Shown here piece by piece: positions 6,758 through 14,488 of a stretch of DNA of 31,806 nucleotides. Both the position numbers and the translations under genes were made by a program. How positions within the stretch are numbered: the stretch's first letter is position 1; each line of letters opens with the position of its first letter. The stretch is from Eubacteriales bacterium. GTDB taxonomy: Bacteria > Bacillota_A > Clostridia > Christensenellales > Aristaeellaceae. The notes beneath the pieces were generated by a model that was given only the letters and a program-made list of their open reading frames with translations, did no database searches and was not told the origin of the DNA. The stretch covers positions 1 through 31,806 of the forward strand of contig JARKQG010000028.1 of the NCBI GenBank assembly GCA_029974035.1. Reading direction: 5' to 3'.

Positions 6758-9112
6758 ATGAAGAAAACGCTGGGATTCGCGCTCGCATGCCTGCTGTGCC
6801 TGGAAATGGCCTGGCCCGCCCTGGCCCAAGCGGGGGAGGGGATTGCACTTTCCGATGCCGTGCTGGAACAGAAGGTGCGGGAGGCCATCGCTAAGCCCGA
6901 GGGGCCCATCACCCCGGAGGATGCCGCCGCGCTGACATGGCTGGACGCCGGGGTCCTGCCGGACGCGCCGGAGGATGTCAAGATTAAGAGCCTGGATGGC
7001 CTGGAAGCCTTCGTCAACCTGGAGGGGTTGTACCTCTCCTTCAACGCCATCCACGACATCGCCCCTCTCGCAAAACTGTCCCGCCTGCGGGGGTTGTGGC
7101 TGGACGGCAACCCCATTGACGACCTGAGCCCCCTGGGGGCGCTCACCGGCCTTGACAACCTGGCCTTTGACGGCGGGTTTCGGGACCTGCCCTTTCTGGA
7201 GCGTTTGACGGAACTGACGGAGCTGAACATCGGCGCCTGCCGGACGCTGCCGCGGGAACTGGCGGAGATGAAAAAGCTGATCGTCTTCAAGGCCCCGGGC
7301 GGCGAACTGGCCGACATCGGCCTTCTGGCGCAGATATCCGGCCTGACCGCCGTGGACGTGAGCTGGAACCTGGTGTCTGATCTGGAGCCCCTGCGGAACC
7401 TTCCGCTGACGGAGCTGTACATCGCGGGGAACCCCGTCCGGGATTACGGCCCCATCCGGGGCATCCTGCCCAACCTCGTGGGGCAGGATTTTGACGCGCT
7501 GAGCGTTCTGGCGCTCGACATCCCCGAGGAGCCGCTTCCCATTGGCGACGAAAACCTGGAACGGGCGCTGCGGGCGGCCCTGGGCATTGCCGATCGGCCC
7601 ATCACCCTGCGGGACGCCTATGCCGTGCGGAAGCTGGAGCTGAACCGGCGGGAGGATTCCGCCGGGCCCATCACCGATATTTCCGCGCTCAGCGACTTTG
7701 TCAACCTGACCTCTCTCAACCTGGAGGGCCAGCAGGTGACCGATCTTGCGCCGCTGGCAGGTCTGACCGGGCTGGAGTGGCTCAATCTCCGCAACAACTG
7801 CGTCCGCGACCTTACGCCCCTCGCGGGCCTGACATCGCTGATCAGCCTCTTTTTGGAGAGCAATCCCATCGACGGCCTCTCGCCGCTGTCGGGACTCACA
7901 TCATTGCGCACCCTCTATATGGACCGGCAGGGCAATGACCAGTCCCCGCTGGAGGGCCTGATGCCGGCCCTGGAGGACACCAATCTGATGCGGGTTCCGG
8001 CGGATGTCCCCGACGAACCGATCACCGTTTCCGATCCCGCGCTGGAAGCCATCCTGCGCATGGCCACCGGGGTGCGGGACAGGCCCATCACCCGCCGGGA
8101 CGCCTACCGGATCACGGAGCTGCAGCTGGGATTTGAAAAAATGTGGCAGTCCGTCGGCGATCTTTCCGGCCTGGGCGCCTTTGTGAACCTGGAGCGGCTG
8201 ATGATCTTCGGCTCCGGGGTCGGCGACCTTTCCCCGCTGGCGGCCCTGCCTGGGCTTCGGGTGCTGGCGGTGGACGATTCGCCGGTGAGCGACCTCACCC
8301 CGCTTTCGGGCATGAAGGGGCTTTTGCAGCTGGAGCTGAGCGGCGATCAGATCGCGGATGTTTCCCCGCTTCAAGGGCTCGTCCAGCTGGAGTACCTGGA
8401 TTTGTCCCGCAACCGGATCGCGGACTTCAGCCCGCTGTACGGCCTCGAGAATCTCAGCGTTCTCAGAATCAGCCAGAACCTGACCGACGACGCCAGCGGC
8501 TTCAGGGACATCGCCCGGGGCTTGAAGGACCGGGACTTTGACCCCGACAAGCCCATGGAAACCGCCCGGGCGGAAGCGGAGGGCGGCCCTGACAAGGCCG
8601 GGCTGCGCGCGCCTGAAGATCCCGACAAGGCCATTCAATTTGCCGACAAGGTGCTGGAAAAGCGGATCCGGGAGGTCATGGGCAAGCCCGAAGGGCCCAT
8701 CACCGCCGGGGACGCGGCGGCGGTGACGGAGCTTTATATCGGCAACGAGTGGCAGGAAGAGTTCCCCAAGGGCACCCAGATCGCGAAGCTGGGCGGCATC
8801 GAGTACTTCATCAACCTGCAAAGGCTGGACATCGCCTTCCACAAAATCAAGGACCTGGGCAAGCTGTCCGGGCTGACGCAGCTGCGGTACCTGCGGGCCT
8901 TCGGCAACGCCATTCAGGACCTGAAGCCCCTGTCCGGGCTGACCAGCCTGACCAGCCTGAACGTGGGCGGCAACAAGATCAAATCCGTGAAGCCCCTGAG
9001 CGGCCTCGAAAACCTGACGGAGCTGATGCTCGACCCAAACCCCGTCAAGGATCTCTCCCCCCTGGCGGAGATCTACCCCCGGCTTTCCGAAAAGGATTTT
9101 GAAATGAATTAG
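6758..9112 (+). CDS. Secreted leucine-rich-repeat protein with four cap-plus-LRR modules
   Basis: A 784-residue exported protein. The ATG at 6758 is chosen because GGGGGAGGGA precedes it and a signal peptide follows (MKKTLGFALACLLCLEMAWP, then ALAQA-GE); earlier in-frame starts would bury this signal. The rest is internalin-type LRRs of about 22 residues with the core NLxxLxLxxNxIxDLSPL. They fall into four modules beginning near residues 29, 262, 422 and 626. Each opens with the same cap motif: D-x-x-LE-x-x-(I/L)R, a short linker, PIT-x-x-DA, then a first strand. No LPXTG anchor, transmembrane tail or lipobox is visible, so it should be released or held non-covalently. LRRs bind proteins, so the partner could be a host or surface ligand. 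The downstream kinase carries a fifth copy of the module outside the cell, which suggests a shared ligand or direct pairing. Confidence 0.88.
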   Translation: MKKTLGFALACLLCLEMAWPALAQAGEGIALSDAVLEQKVREAIAKPEGPITPEDAAALTWLDAGVLPDAPEDVKIKSLDGLEAFVNLEGLYLSFNAIHDIAPLAKLSRLRGLWLDGNPIDDLSPLGALTGLDNLAFDGGFRDLPFLERLTELTELNIGACRTLPRELAEMKKLIVFKAPGGELADIGLLAQISGLTAVDVSWNLVSDLEPLRNLPLTELYIAGNPVRDYGPIRGILPNLVGQDFDALSVLALDIPEEPLPIGDENLERALRAALGIADRPITLRDAYAVRKLELNRREDSAGPITDISALSDFVNLTSLNLEGQQVTDLAPLAGLTGLEWLNLRNNCVRDLTPLAGLTSLISLFLESNPIDGLSPLSGLTSLRTLYMDRQGNDQSPLEGLMPALEDTNLMRVPADVPDEPITVSDPALEAILRMATGVRDRPITRRDAYRITELQLGFEKMWQSVGDLSGLGAFVNLERLMIFGSGVGDLSPLAALPGLRVLAVDDSPVSDLTPLSGMKGLLQLELSGDQIADVSPLQGLVQLEYLDLSRNRIADFSPLYGLENLSVLRISQNLTDDASGFRDIARGLKDRDFDPDKPMETARAEAEGGPDKAGLRAPEDPDKAIQFADKVLEKRIREVMGKPEGPITAGDAAAVTELYIGNEWQEEFPKGTQIAKLGGIEYFINLQRLDIAFHKIKDLGKLSGLTQLRYLRAFGNAIQDLKPLSGLTSLTSLNVGGNKIKSVKPLSGLENLTELMLDPNPVKDLSPLAEIYPRLSEKDFEMN

Positions 9113-9132
9113 CCCGGAGGTCGCGCGGTCCC

Positions 9133-9160
9133 TTGCCTCCCGGCTCCAAAGGAGTATAAT
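9133..9160 (+). promoter_or_regulatory. Promoter of the regulator-kinase pair
   Basis: TTGCCT (9133-9138), 16 bases, then a perfect TATAAT (9155-9160). The AAGGAGA ribosome site and ATG at 9212 follow about 45 bases later, so the pair can be transcribed separately from the LRR gene. Confidence 0.6.
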
Positions 9161-9211
9161 GTGGTTGTGACGCATCTTGCCGGGACCGCATTGTTTAAGG
9201 AGACAAGGGAC

Positions 9212-9670
9212 ATGGCGCAGCCCCCGCCGGACGGCCAAACCACCCTCAGCTTCCAGCAAAGGCTTCTGGAGGCCCCGAGTTTTGACGCTTTTTTGGCGGA
9301 CAATGCTCCCTGGATGGGCACGCCGCGGCTTTGCTATACCCTGGCGGAGCTGTGCCGGGAAAAGGGCCGCACGGCGGGGCAGGTGATCCGCCGGGCCGAT
9401 CTGGCCCGAACCTATGGGCACCAGATCTTCAACGGCACCCGAAGGCCCTCCCGGGATAAGCTGATCCAGATCTGTTTTGGGCTGGGGCTTGATGTGGAGG
9501 AGGCTCAGGCGCTGCTGAAGAAGGCGGAGAAAAGCCCTCTCTATCCCAAGCTTCTGCGGGACGCGGCCGTCATGCGCTGCCTGCACGACGGGAAAACCGT
9601 GCAGCAGGCCCAGGAACTGCTGGACAGGTTGGGGCTTACGCTGCTCGGCGAAGGAGAATCCCATGAATGA
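9212..9670 (+). CDS. HTH regulator encoded upstream of a Ser/Thr kinase
   Basis: A 152-residue cytoplasmic protein. The middle part (about 40-95) looks like an XRE-type fold: YTLAELCREKGRTAGQVIRR, ADLARTYGHQIFNGTRRPSR as helix-turn-helix, then DKLIQICFGLGLDVEEAQAL. The helical C-terminal part (about 100-150) contains LYPKLLRDAAVMRCLHDGK. The start at 9212 has AAGGAGA upstream; a longer GTG start at 9161 would overlap the -10 box. Its stop overlaps the kinase start by eight bases, so the two are translationally coupled. Small HTH proteins beside an STK are, from memory, recurrent in Clostridia. The natural inference is that this protein is a substrate or output regulator of the kinase. Confidence 0.8.
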   Translation: MAQPPPDGQTTLSFQQRLLEAPSFDAFLADNAPWMGTPRLCYTLAELCREKGRTAGQVIRRADLARTYGHQIFNGTRRPSRDKLIQICFGLGLDVEEAQALLKKAEKSPLYPKLLRDAAVMRCLHDGKTVQQAQELLDRLGLTLLGEGESHE

Positions 9671-11303
9671 AGCCGTGAATGACGCCCTCGCGGAGAGCCT
9701 CTGGGCGTCATGCGGCGCCGGGCGCTATCCGGAAGAATTCCTGCGGGAGTATGAGCCCTTTGAATGCCTCGCCCACGGCGAAGGCCGCGAAACCCTCCTG
9801 GTGAAGCACCGGGCGACGGGCCTGTTTTACGTGGCCAAATGCGGCCGGAAGGATGCCGCCCGCGCCCCGGAGGGGGCAATCCTCAGCGCCCTGAACCATC
9901 CCGGCCTGCCCCGGTTTGTGGGGGAATACGAGGACGGAGAGCATTGGTGCCTGGTCCGGGAATACGTGGAGGGCACGCCGCTGGACCGGTATGCGGCCCG
10001 GATGCGGCCCGACCCGGTGAAGGCCGTCGGGTTGGCCGTTTCCCTGTGCGATATCCTCATCCATCTCCACGGGCAGACGCCCCCGGTGATCCACCGGGAC
10101 ATCAAGCCCGGCAACCTGATCGTGGACCGGCAGGGCGCGCTGTGCCTGATCGACTTTGGCATCTCCCGGGTGTATGATCCGGACAAGGCGGAGGACACCG
10201 TGGCCTGCGGCACCCGATACTTTTCCGCCCCGGAGCAATACGGCTATGCCCAGACGGATGCCAGGGCGGACGTGTTTTCGCTGGGCATTTTGCTGGGCTG
10301 GCTGCTCACCGGCGCCTGTAGCCGGGAGACGATCCTGCCCCGGATCGCCAATCGCCGCCTGGGCCGGATCGTTGAAAAATGTACGGCCTTTGCCCCGGAC
10401 GACCGATATTCCTCGGCGGCCGGGGTTCGCGCCGATCTGTTGGCCCTCGACGGGCGTCGGCGCCGGCGCGCCGCCATGTGGGGCGGTGCCGTCCTGGCGT
10501 GCCTTTTTTGCCTCGCCGCCGGATTTGCGCTGGGCCGGCACGCGGAGAGGACCGGGGCCCTTGGCGGCGCCGGCACCGTGACATTCCGGGAGCCGCTGGT
10601 GGAGCGGGCGGTGCGCCTGGCCCTGGGCCTGGGGGAGGGGGAGGCCGTCCGGGAAAGCGACCTGCGGAGCGTGACGGAGCTTTATGTCTGCGGCGACCGC
10701 GCGCTGGCGGACGGGGAAAGTTACAGCGACCTGTGCCGCCGGGTGGCGTCAAAGGAGACCCCGTGGAGAAACGGGGGCATAACCTCGCTGTCCGACATCG
10801 CGGGGATGGAGAACCTGACCACCCTGTCCATCGCCTTTCAGGACATCGCGGACCTTGAGCCCCTCCGGGGGCTCTCCGCGCTGCGAAGCCTGGACCTGCG
10901 GCACAATCCGGTTTCGGACATTGGGCCCCTGGGCCGCCTGCCCCGGCTATCGGAGGTATGCCTGTTCGGCACCCGGGTGTCGGATCTGTCCCCACTGGCC
11001 GGATGTCCGGTGCTGCGGCAGATTGACGCGGGGGGAAGCCTGGTGAGCGATCTTCAGTCCCTTCAGGGGCTGTCCGGGCTCAGGAGCCTGCTGCTGAGCA
11101 AGGCGCCCCTGCGCACCCTCCGGGGCGTCGGGGCGCTCGCCGCTCTGGAGCGGCTCCGCCTGTCGGAGGTGACGGACGGGGATCTGAGCCCCCTGATGGG
11201 GCACCCCGCGCTCAAAGAGGTGGAACTGGCCGAGGCCCAGAGGCAAACCGCCCGGGCGCAGCTGGGGCAGGCATCCTTTCAAATCGCATACCGCCCGGAA
11301 TGA
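9663..11303 (+). CDS. Membrane Ser/Thr protein kinase with extracellular LRR domain
   Basis: A 546-residue one-pass receptor-like kinase. The cytoplasmic kinase domain (about 30-260) has a glycine loop (HGEGRETLLV), ATP lysine K59 (YVAK), helix-C glutamate E70, catalytic loop H144-R-D146-I-K148-P-G-N151, D164-F-G and an APE-like SAPEQYG, so it should be active. An arginine stop-transfer run (RRRRR) and one transmembrane helix (about 272-292) follow. The outside part (about 306-546) starts with the cap motif LVERAVRLALGLGEGEAV and then about eight internalin-type LRRs. This is the same module used four times in the secreted LRR protein just upstream. PASTA domains, usual in Firmicute STKs, are absent. 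It overlaps the HTH gene by eight bases. No phosphatase gene is adjacent. Confidence 0.92.
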   Translation: MNEAVNDALAESLWASCGAGRYPEEFLREYEPFECLAHGEGRETLLVKHRATGLFYVAKCGRKDAARAPEGAILSALNHPGLPRFVGEYEDGEHWCLVREYVEGTPLDRYAARMRPDPVKAVGLAVSLCDILIHLHGQTPPVIHRDIKPGNLIVDRQGALCLIDFGISRVYDPDKAEDTVACGTRYFSAPEQYGYAQTDARADVFSLGILLGWLLTGACSRETILPRIANRRLGRIVEKCTAFAPDDRYSSAAGVRADLLALDGRRRRRAAMWGGAVLACLFCLAAGFALGRHAERTGALGGAGTVTFREPLVERAVRLALGLGEGEAVRESDLRSVTELYVCGDRALADGESYSDLCRRVASKETPWRNGGITSLSDIAGMENLTTLSIAFQDIADLEPLRGLSALRSLDLRHNPVSDIGPLGRLPRLSEVCLFGTRVSDLSPLAGCPVLRQIDAGGSLVSDLQSLQGLSGLRSLLLSKAPLRTLRGVGALAALERLRLSEVTDGDLSPLMGHPALKEVELAEAQRQTARAQLGQASFQIAYRPE

Positions 11304-11326
11304 GGGGCACGGCGCCGGGCGTTTTT
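11292..11326 (+). terminator. Rho-independent terminator after the kinase gene
   Basis: CGCCCGG (11292-11298) pairs with CCGGGCG (11315-11321), followed at once by TTTTT. The left arm lies inside the last codons of the kinase gene. The ROK gene on the other strand ends 14 bases beyond. Confidence 0.8.
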
Positions 11327-11339
11327 CCATGGGCGCGCC

Positions 11340-12482
11340 TCAGGAAACGCCCTGGCCCCGGGACTGAATGCCCAGGTAGTGCATCACGTGGGGCAGCGCC
11401 GCGCCCGCGGCGATGGGGATCTTGGCGGTGGCGCCAATGCGGATGAAGCGGCGGTCGGTGGGGAAGGCCGTGCGGGCCGACACCAGCCGGTGGAGCCGGT
11501 CGATGTCCTCCGCCGCCAGATAGTGGCCCAGAATGCCGCCCAGGATCACGTCATAGTCCATCATCATGTGCAGGTTGTCGATGGCGGTGGCCAGGTATTT
11601 CAGGTATTCGTCCCAGCGGGCCACCTCGTCCGCGCTGCCGGCGCGCAGCGCGGCAAAGAACTTTTCCACCGGCTCACCCGGCATCAGAAGCGCGTTCAGC
11701 GTGCAGTAGGTGTCCACGCAGCCCTGCTTTCCGCAGTAGCAGGGCCGCCCGCCAGGCACGATGGTCATGTGTTCGAAAACGCCGCTCTTCAGCTCGTTTC
11801 CCTTCAGAAACTTTCCGCCGATGATCAGCGCGCCGCTCATGTTGTAGCGGATGTGCACGAAGATCGCGTTGACGATGTCCGGCGAAAACCACAATTCCAC
11901 CGTCGCGGCGGCCTCGCCGTCGTGGGCCAGGCCGCAGGGGTAGCTCAGGTAGGGCTTGAACTGCTCGATGGACATGCCGGTGCAGTTGAGGATCTTGCCG
12001 TAGGTGACGGTTTCCCCGTCCGAGGAAATCAGGCCCTGCAACACGATGTTGACGCCCAGCACCCGGGCGGGTTCCACCGGCAGGCGGTCGATGAACCGGT
12101 TGACCGCCTCGCACACGGCGTGCACGTAGCCGGGCGTATTGGAAAAGGGCAGCATCCGCATTTCGGTATGGATGATCTCGCCGTAGAGGTCGATGGCGAC
12201 AATTTCAAAGCTCTCCCGGAGCAGCTCCACGCCCACGGCCACGTGGGAGCGCGGCAGAAACACCAGCGCCTCAGCCTTGCGCCCGCCGGTGGATTCGAAG
12301 CTGCCCTTCTGGGCGATCACGCCCTGGTCCATCAGCTCGCGTACAATCTGGCTGACGGTCGGCCGGCTCAGCCCCAGCCCGCTGGCAATCTCCAGCTTCG
12401 AGGTCTTCCGGCGCCCATAGATGAACTCCAGAACGTTCTTCGTGTTGGCCTTTTTCAGCTCCGCCGTGGTTGCTTTCTGCAA
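11340..12482 (-). CDS. ROK-family transcriptional repressor
   Basis: A 380-residue regulator, divergent from the polyol operon it probably controls. Residues about 10-65 form a winged helix (LEIASGLGLSRPTVSQIVRE), followed by the ROK sugar-kinase-like fold. The zinc site CYCGKQGC, typical of ROK proteins, is present. The kinase ATP motif D-x-G-x-T is absent, so it senses rather than phosphorylates a sugar. I choose the TTG at 12482, preceded by AGAGGGTGG: translation from there begins QKATTAELKKANTKNVLEF, as in other ROK repressors. The ATG at 12596 would add 38 unrelated residues and contain the promoter. Members such as XylR and NagC bind inverted AT-rich operators and release them on binding sugar or sugar phosphate. 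Confidence 0.9.
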   Translation of the reverse strand: MQKATTAELKKANTKNVLEFIYGRRKTSKLEIASGLGLSRPTVSQIVRELMDQGVIAQKGSFESTGGRKAEALVFLPRSHVAVGVELLRESFEIVAIDLYGEIIHTEMRMLPFSNTPGYVHAVCEAVNRFIDRLPVEPARVLGVNIVLQGLISSDGETVTYGKILNCTGMSIEQFKPYLSYPCGLAHDGEAAATVELWFSPDIVNAIFVHIRYNMSGALIIGGKFLKGNELKSGVFEHMTIVPGGRPCYCGKQGCVDTYCTLNALLMPGEPVEKFFAALRAGSADEVARWDEYLKYLATAIDNLHMMMDYDVILGGILGHYLAAEDIDRLHRLVSARTAFPTDRRFIRIGATAKIPIAAGAALPHVMHYLGIQSRGQGVS

Positions 12483-12548
12483 GAAGATCCACCCTCTGTT
12501 GCATGCCTTCCGCCCTGCCCCGGGCGCATTCCATCCGCGCTGATACCC

Positions 12549-12577
12549 AGTATAGCACAGCCCAACGCGGCGCGCAA
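12549..12577 (-). promoter_or_regulatory. Promoter of the ROK gene
   Basis: On the minus strand TTGCGC (12577-12572), 17 bases, then TATACT (12554-12549). The -10 matches five of six and the -35 three of six. Transcription would start near 12542, leaving a 60-base leader to the TTG start. This also argues against the longer ATG start at 12596. Confidence 0.55.
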
Positions 12578-12595
12578 ACACTTTAATCAGAATCA

Positions 12596-12611
12596 ATATT
12601 TAGTAAAATAT
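12596..12611. promoter_or_regulatory. AT-rich inverted repeat, candidate ROK operator
   Basis: ATATTT-AGTA-AAATAT has perfect 6-bp arms. It lies between the ROK promoter and the polyol-operon promoter, where one bound repressor dimer could affect both. ROK operators are typically AT-rich dyads. Confidence 0.4.
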
Positions 12612-12650
12612 ATCCAATACCATCCGATAAAAATTGAATTGTAATAGATA

Positions 12651-12679
12651 TTGACAAAAGTATCGATATGCCGTACTCT
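12651..12679 (+). promoter_or_regulatory. Probable promoter of the polyol operon
   Basis: A perfect TTGACA (12651-12656), 17 bases, then TACTCT (12674-12679), a weak -10. A strong -35 with a weak -10 fits a regulated operon. The leader to the ATG at 12993 would be about 300 bases. Confidence 0.5.
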
Positions 12680-12992
12680 TATGGCAAAGATGTTTTCAAA
12701 AGAAACAGATTATTTCGATAAATTCAGTTTATTAGAGCGCATTGCCTATAATTATTCTGTAAATTAGCGCATAAAGATGGAATAAGAAAATCAAGGGCCC
12801 GAGACGCCCTGCCGTCGCGCCAAATCGGAATCCGTACAAAAATATCGATTAGAATATGAACATTTTGTAAAGTGTAATGCTGGAAAGCGCCGGAGCACAG
12901 CCAATCCAGACCGGAGACAGGGGGGGAATCGTCCGTCCGGCAGCTGACGCCCGGTTGCAGGCCCGCATGCAATCAGACGAGGAGGTTCGTTC

Positions 12993-14396
12993 ATGAAGAA
13001 GTGTTTCGCGCTGGTTCTGGCCCTGACTTTGATGGCGACCATGTTTGTTGGCGTCGCGTCGGCCGAGAGTTCCGCGATTGACTGGAAGGCCTTCGCCGGC
13101 ACCAAAATCCAGGTGATGTTCAACCAGCACAACTACCAGAAGGCGATCACCGACTACGGCAAGCTGGACGAATTCAAAGAGCTGACGGGCATCGAGGTGG
13201 AGTACTCGGTCACGCCCGAGGAGAACTACTTCGACAAGCTGAACATCGCGCTTTCCTCCAAGAGCGGCGAGCCGGACATCTTCATGACCGGCGCGTATCA
13301 GGTTTGGGAGTACGCCTCCGCCGGCTACATGGAGCCGCTGGAAGGCTACATCAACGATCCGGCCCAGACCGAAGCCAGCTACGACTTCGCGGACTTCTAT
13401 CCCGGCGTCGTGGGCACCCTGGCGTGGGACTGCGTGCCCGGCCATCCGGTGGGCTCCGGCTCCCAGTGGGCGCTGCCGATGGGCTACGAGCTCAACAACA
13501 TCGCCTACAACAAGAAGTACTTTGACGAGAAGGGCATCAAGCTGCCCGCCACCACCAGCGAACTGCTGGAGGCATCCAAGGCCCTCAAGGAATGGAACGG
13601 CACCGGCTCCTACGGCATCGCGGTGCGCGGCACCCGCAACTGGGCCACCATTCACCCGGGCTACATGACGCTGTTCTCCACCTGGGGCGCCAAGGACTTC
13701 GCCATCGAGGACGGCCGCCTGGTGTGCAAGCTGGACTCTGAAGAAGCCATCGCCATGACGGACTACTGGGTCAAGCTGATCGTGGAAGGCTCCTCGCCCC
13801 AGTGGGCCACCTTCACCTGGTACGAGGCGGGCGCGCACCTGGGCGCGGGCGTGGCGGCAATGCTGTATGACGCCACCTGCAACGGCTACTTCCAGAACTA
13901 TCCGGAAGGCGCCTCCGCCGAGAGCGGCAACCTGGGCTGGTACGCCGGCGTGGTGCCGGACGACTCCGGGCTGACCGAGAAGGACATCAAGTCCAACGTG
14001 TGGGTCTGGTCCATGGGCATGAACGCCAACTCCGACAACAAGGGCGCGGCGTGGCTGTTCCTGCAGTACTTCACCAGCCCCGAGTACATGCTCTTCTCCG
14101 GCACGGACGGCGCCTGCGCGGACAGCCCGCGCAAGTCCGTGGCCGAATCCGACGCCTACAAGTCCGTTGTGGGCAAGTCCTACGGCTACCTCGAGGCGCT
14201 GGACGTGCTGCTGCCCAACGCCACCATCCAGTTTACGCCGCAGCCCTACTTCTTCGAGACCACGACCGAGTGGGCCGCCACGCTGCAGGATCTGGTGGAG
14301 CAGTACCGGACCACCGGCTCCTGTGACACCGCCGGCGCCATGAAGGCGCTGAAAGAGAAGCTCGACATCGCGGTGGAAGACCTCGTCGTCGGCTGA
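12993..14396 (+). CDS. Polyol/sugar ABC importer, solute-binding protein (SBP_bac_1)
   Basis: A 467-residue extracellular binding protein, first gene of a nine-gene operon. AGGAGG precedes the ATG. The signal peptide (1-24) ends in VASA-ES with no cysteine, so it should be cut by signal peptidase I rather than made into a lipoprotein. The mature part is a CUT1-family SBP_bac_1 fold: VMFNQHNYQKAI, then EPDIFMTGAYQVWEY, a hinge-region YELNNIAYNKKYFDEKGI, and RGTRNWATIHPGYMTLF, which I associate with polyol-binding members. Given the dehydrogenase, isomerase and DhaKL genes downstream, a C4 polyol or a related sugar alcohol is the likely ligand. A hairpin follows the stop codon and may favour its higher expression over the permeases. 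Confidence 0.88.
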   Translation: MKKCFALVLALTLMATMFVGVASAESSAIDWKAFAGTKIQVMFNQHNYQKAITDYGKLDEFKELTGIEVEYSVTPEENYFDKLNIALSSKSGEPDIFMTGAYQVWEYASAGYMEPLEGYINDPAQTEASYDFADFYPGVVGTLAWDCVPGHPVGSGSQWALPMGYELNNIAYNKKYFDEKGIKLPATTSELLEASKALKEWNGTGSYGIAVRGTRNWATIHPGYMTLFSTWGAKDFAIEDGRLVCKLDSEEAIAMTDYWVKLIVEGSSPQWATFTWYEAGAHLGAGVAAMLYDATCNGYFQNYPEGASAESGNLGWYAGVVPDDSGLTEKDIKSNVWVWSMGMNANSDNKGAAWLFLQYFTSPEYMLFSGTDGACADSPRKSVAESDAYKSVVGKSYGYLEALDVLLPNATIQFTPQPYFFETTTEWAATLQDLVEQYRTTGSCDTAGAMKALKEKLDIAVEDLVVG

Positions 14397-14422
14397 TCGC
14401 GCGACACGTTTGGGCGGGGGTT

Positions 14423-14454
14423 CGGGGCGCACCGCTCCGGACCTCCGCGCCCCG
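14423..14454 (+). repeat. Intercistronic hairpin after the binding-protein gene
   Basis: CGGGGCGC (14423-14430) pairs with GCGCCCCG (14447-14454). No T-run follows, so it is more likely an mRNA-stability or partial-attenuation element than a full terminator. Similar hairpins follow the binding-protein genes of the other two importers. Confidence 0.5.
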
Positions 14455-14488
14455 GCGCTTCAAGGCATCAGGAGGGAGTTGAATCCAC

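Larger units (their letters stand above)
12483..12992. other. Divergent regulatory region between ROK gene and polyol operon
   Basis: These 510 bases are markedly AT-rich and contain no credible gene. They hold a promoter for each direction and an AT-rich inverted repeat (12596-12611) between the two. Near the polyol -10 lies a partial dyad, TGTTT-N7-AAACA (12691-12707). About 300 bases of apparent leader precede the binding-protein ATG. No known riboswitch could be recognised, so either a second promoter lies nearer the gene or the leader is regulatory. Confidence 0.6.

Noticed and set aside
11379..12644. 421-residue plus-strand frame opposite the ROK gene
   Set aside because: The product is low-complexity (His/Val/Gln-rich), a mirror of a GC-rich gene; the ROK frame on the other strand has clear domains.
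12691..12707. CcpA catabolite-response site (cre)
   Set aside because: The TGTTT-N7-AAACA dyad lacks the central CG and conserved arms of cre; kept only as a generic dyad.
12849..14432. 527-residue minus-strand frame opposite the binding-protein gene
   Set aside because: Antisense shadow of a clearly coding gene with third-position GC bias; no recognisable domain.
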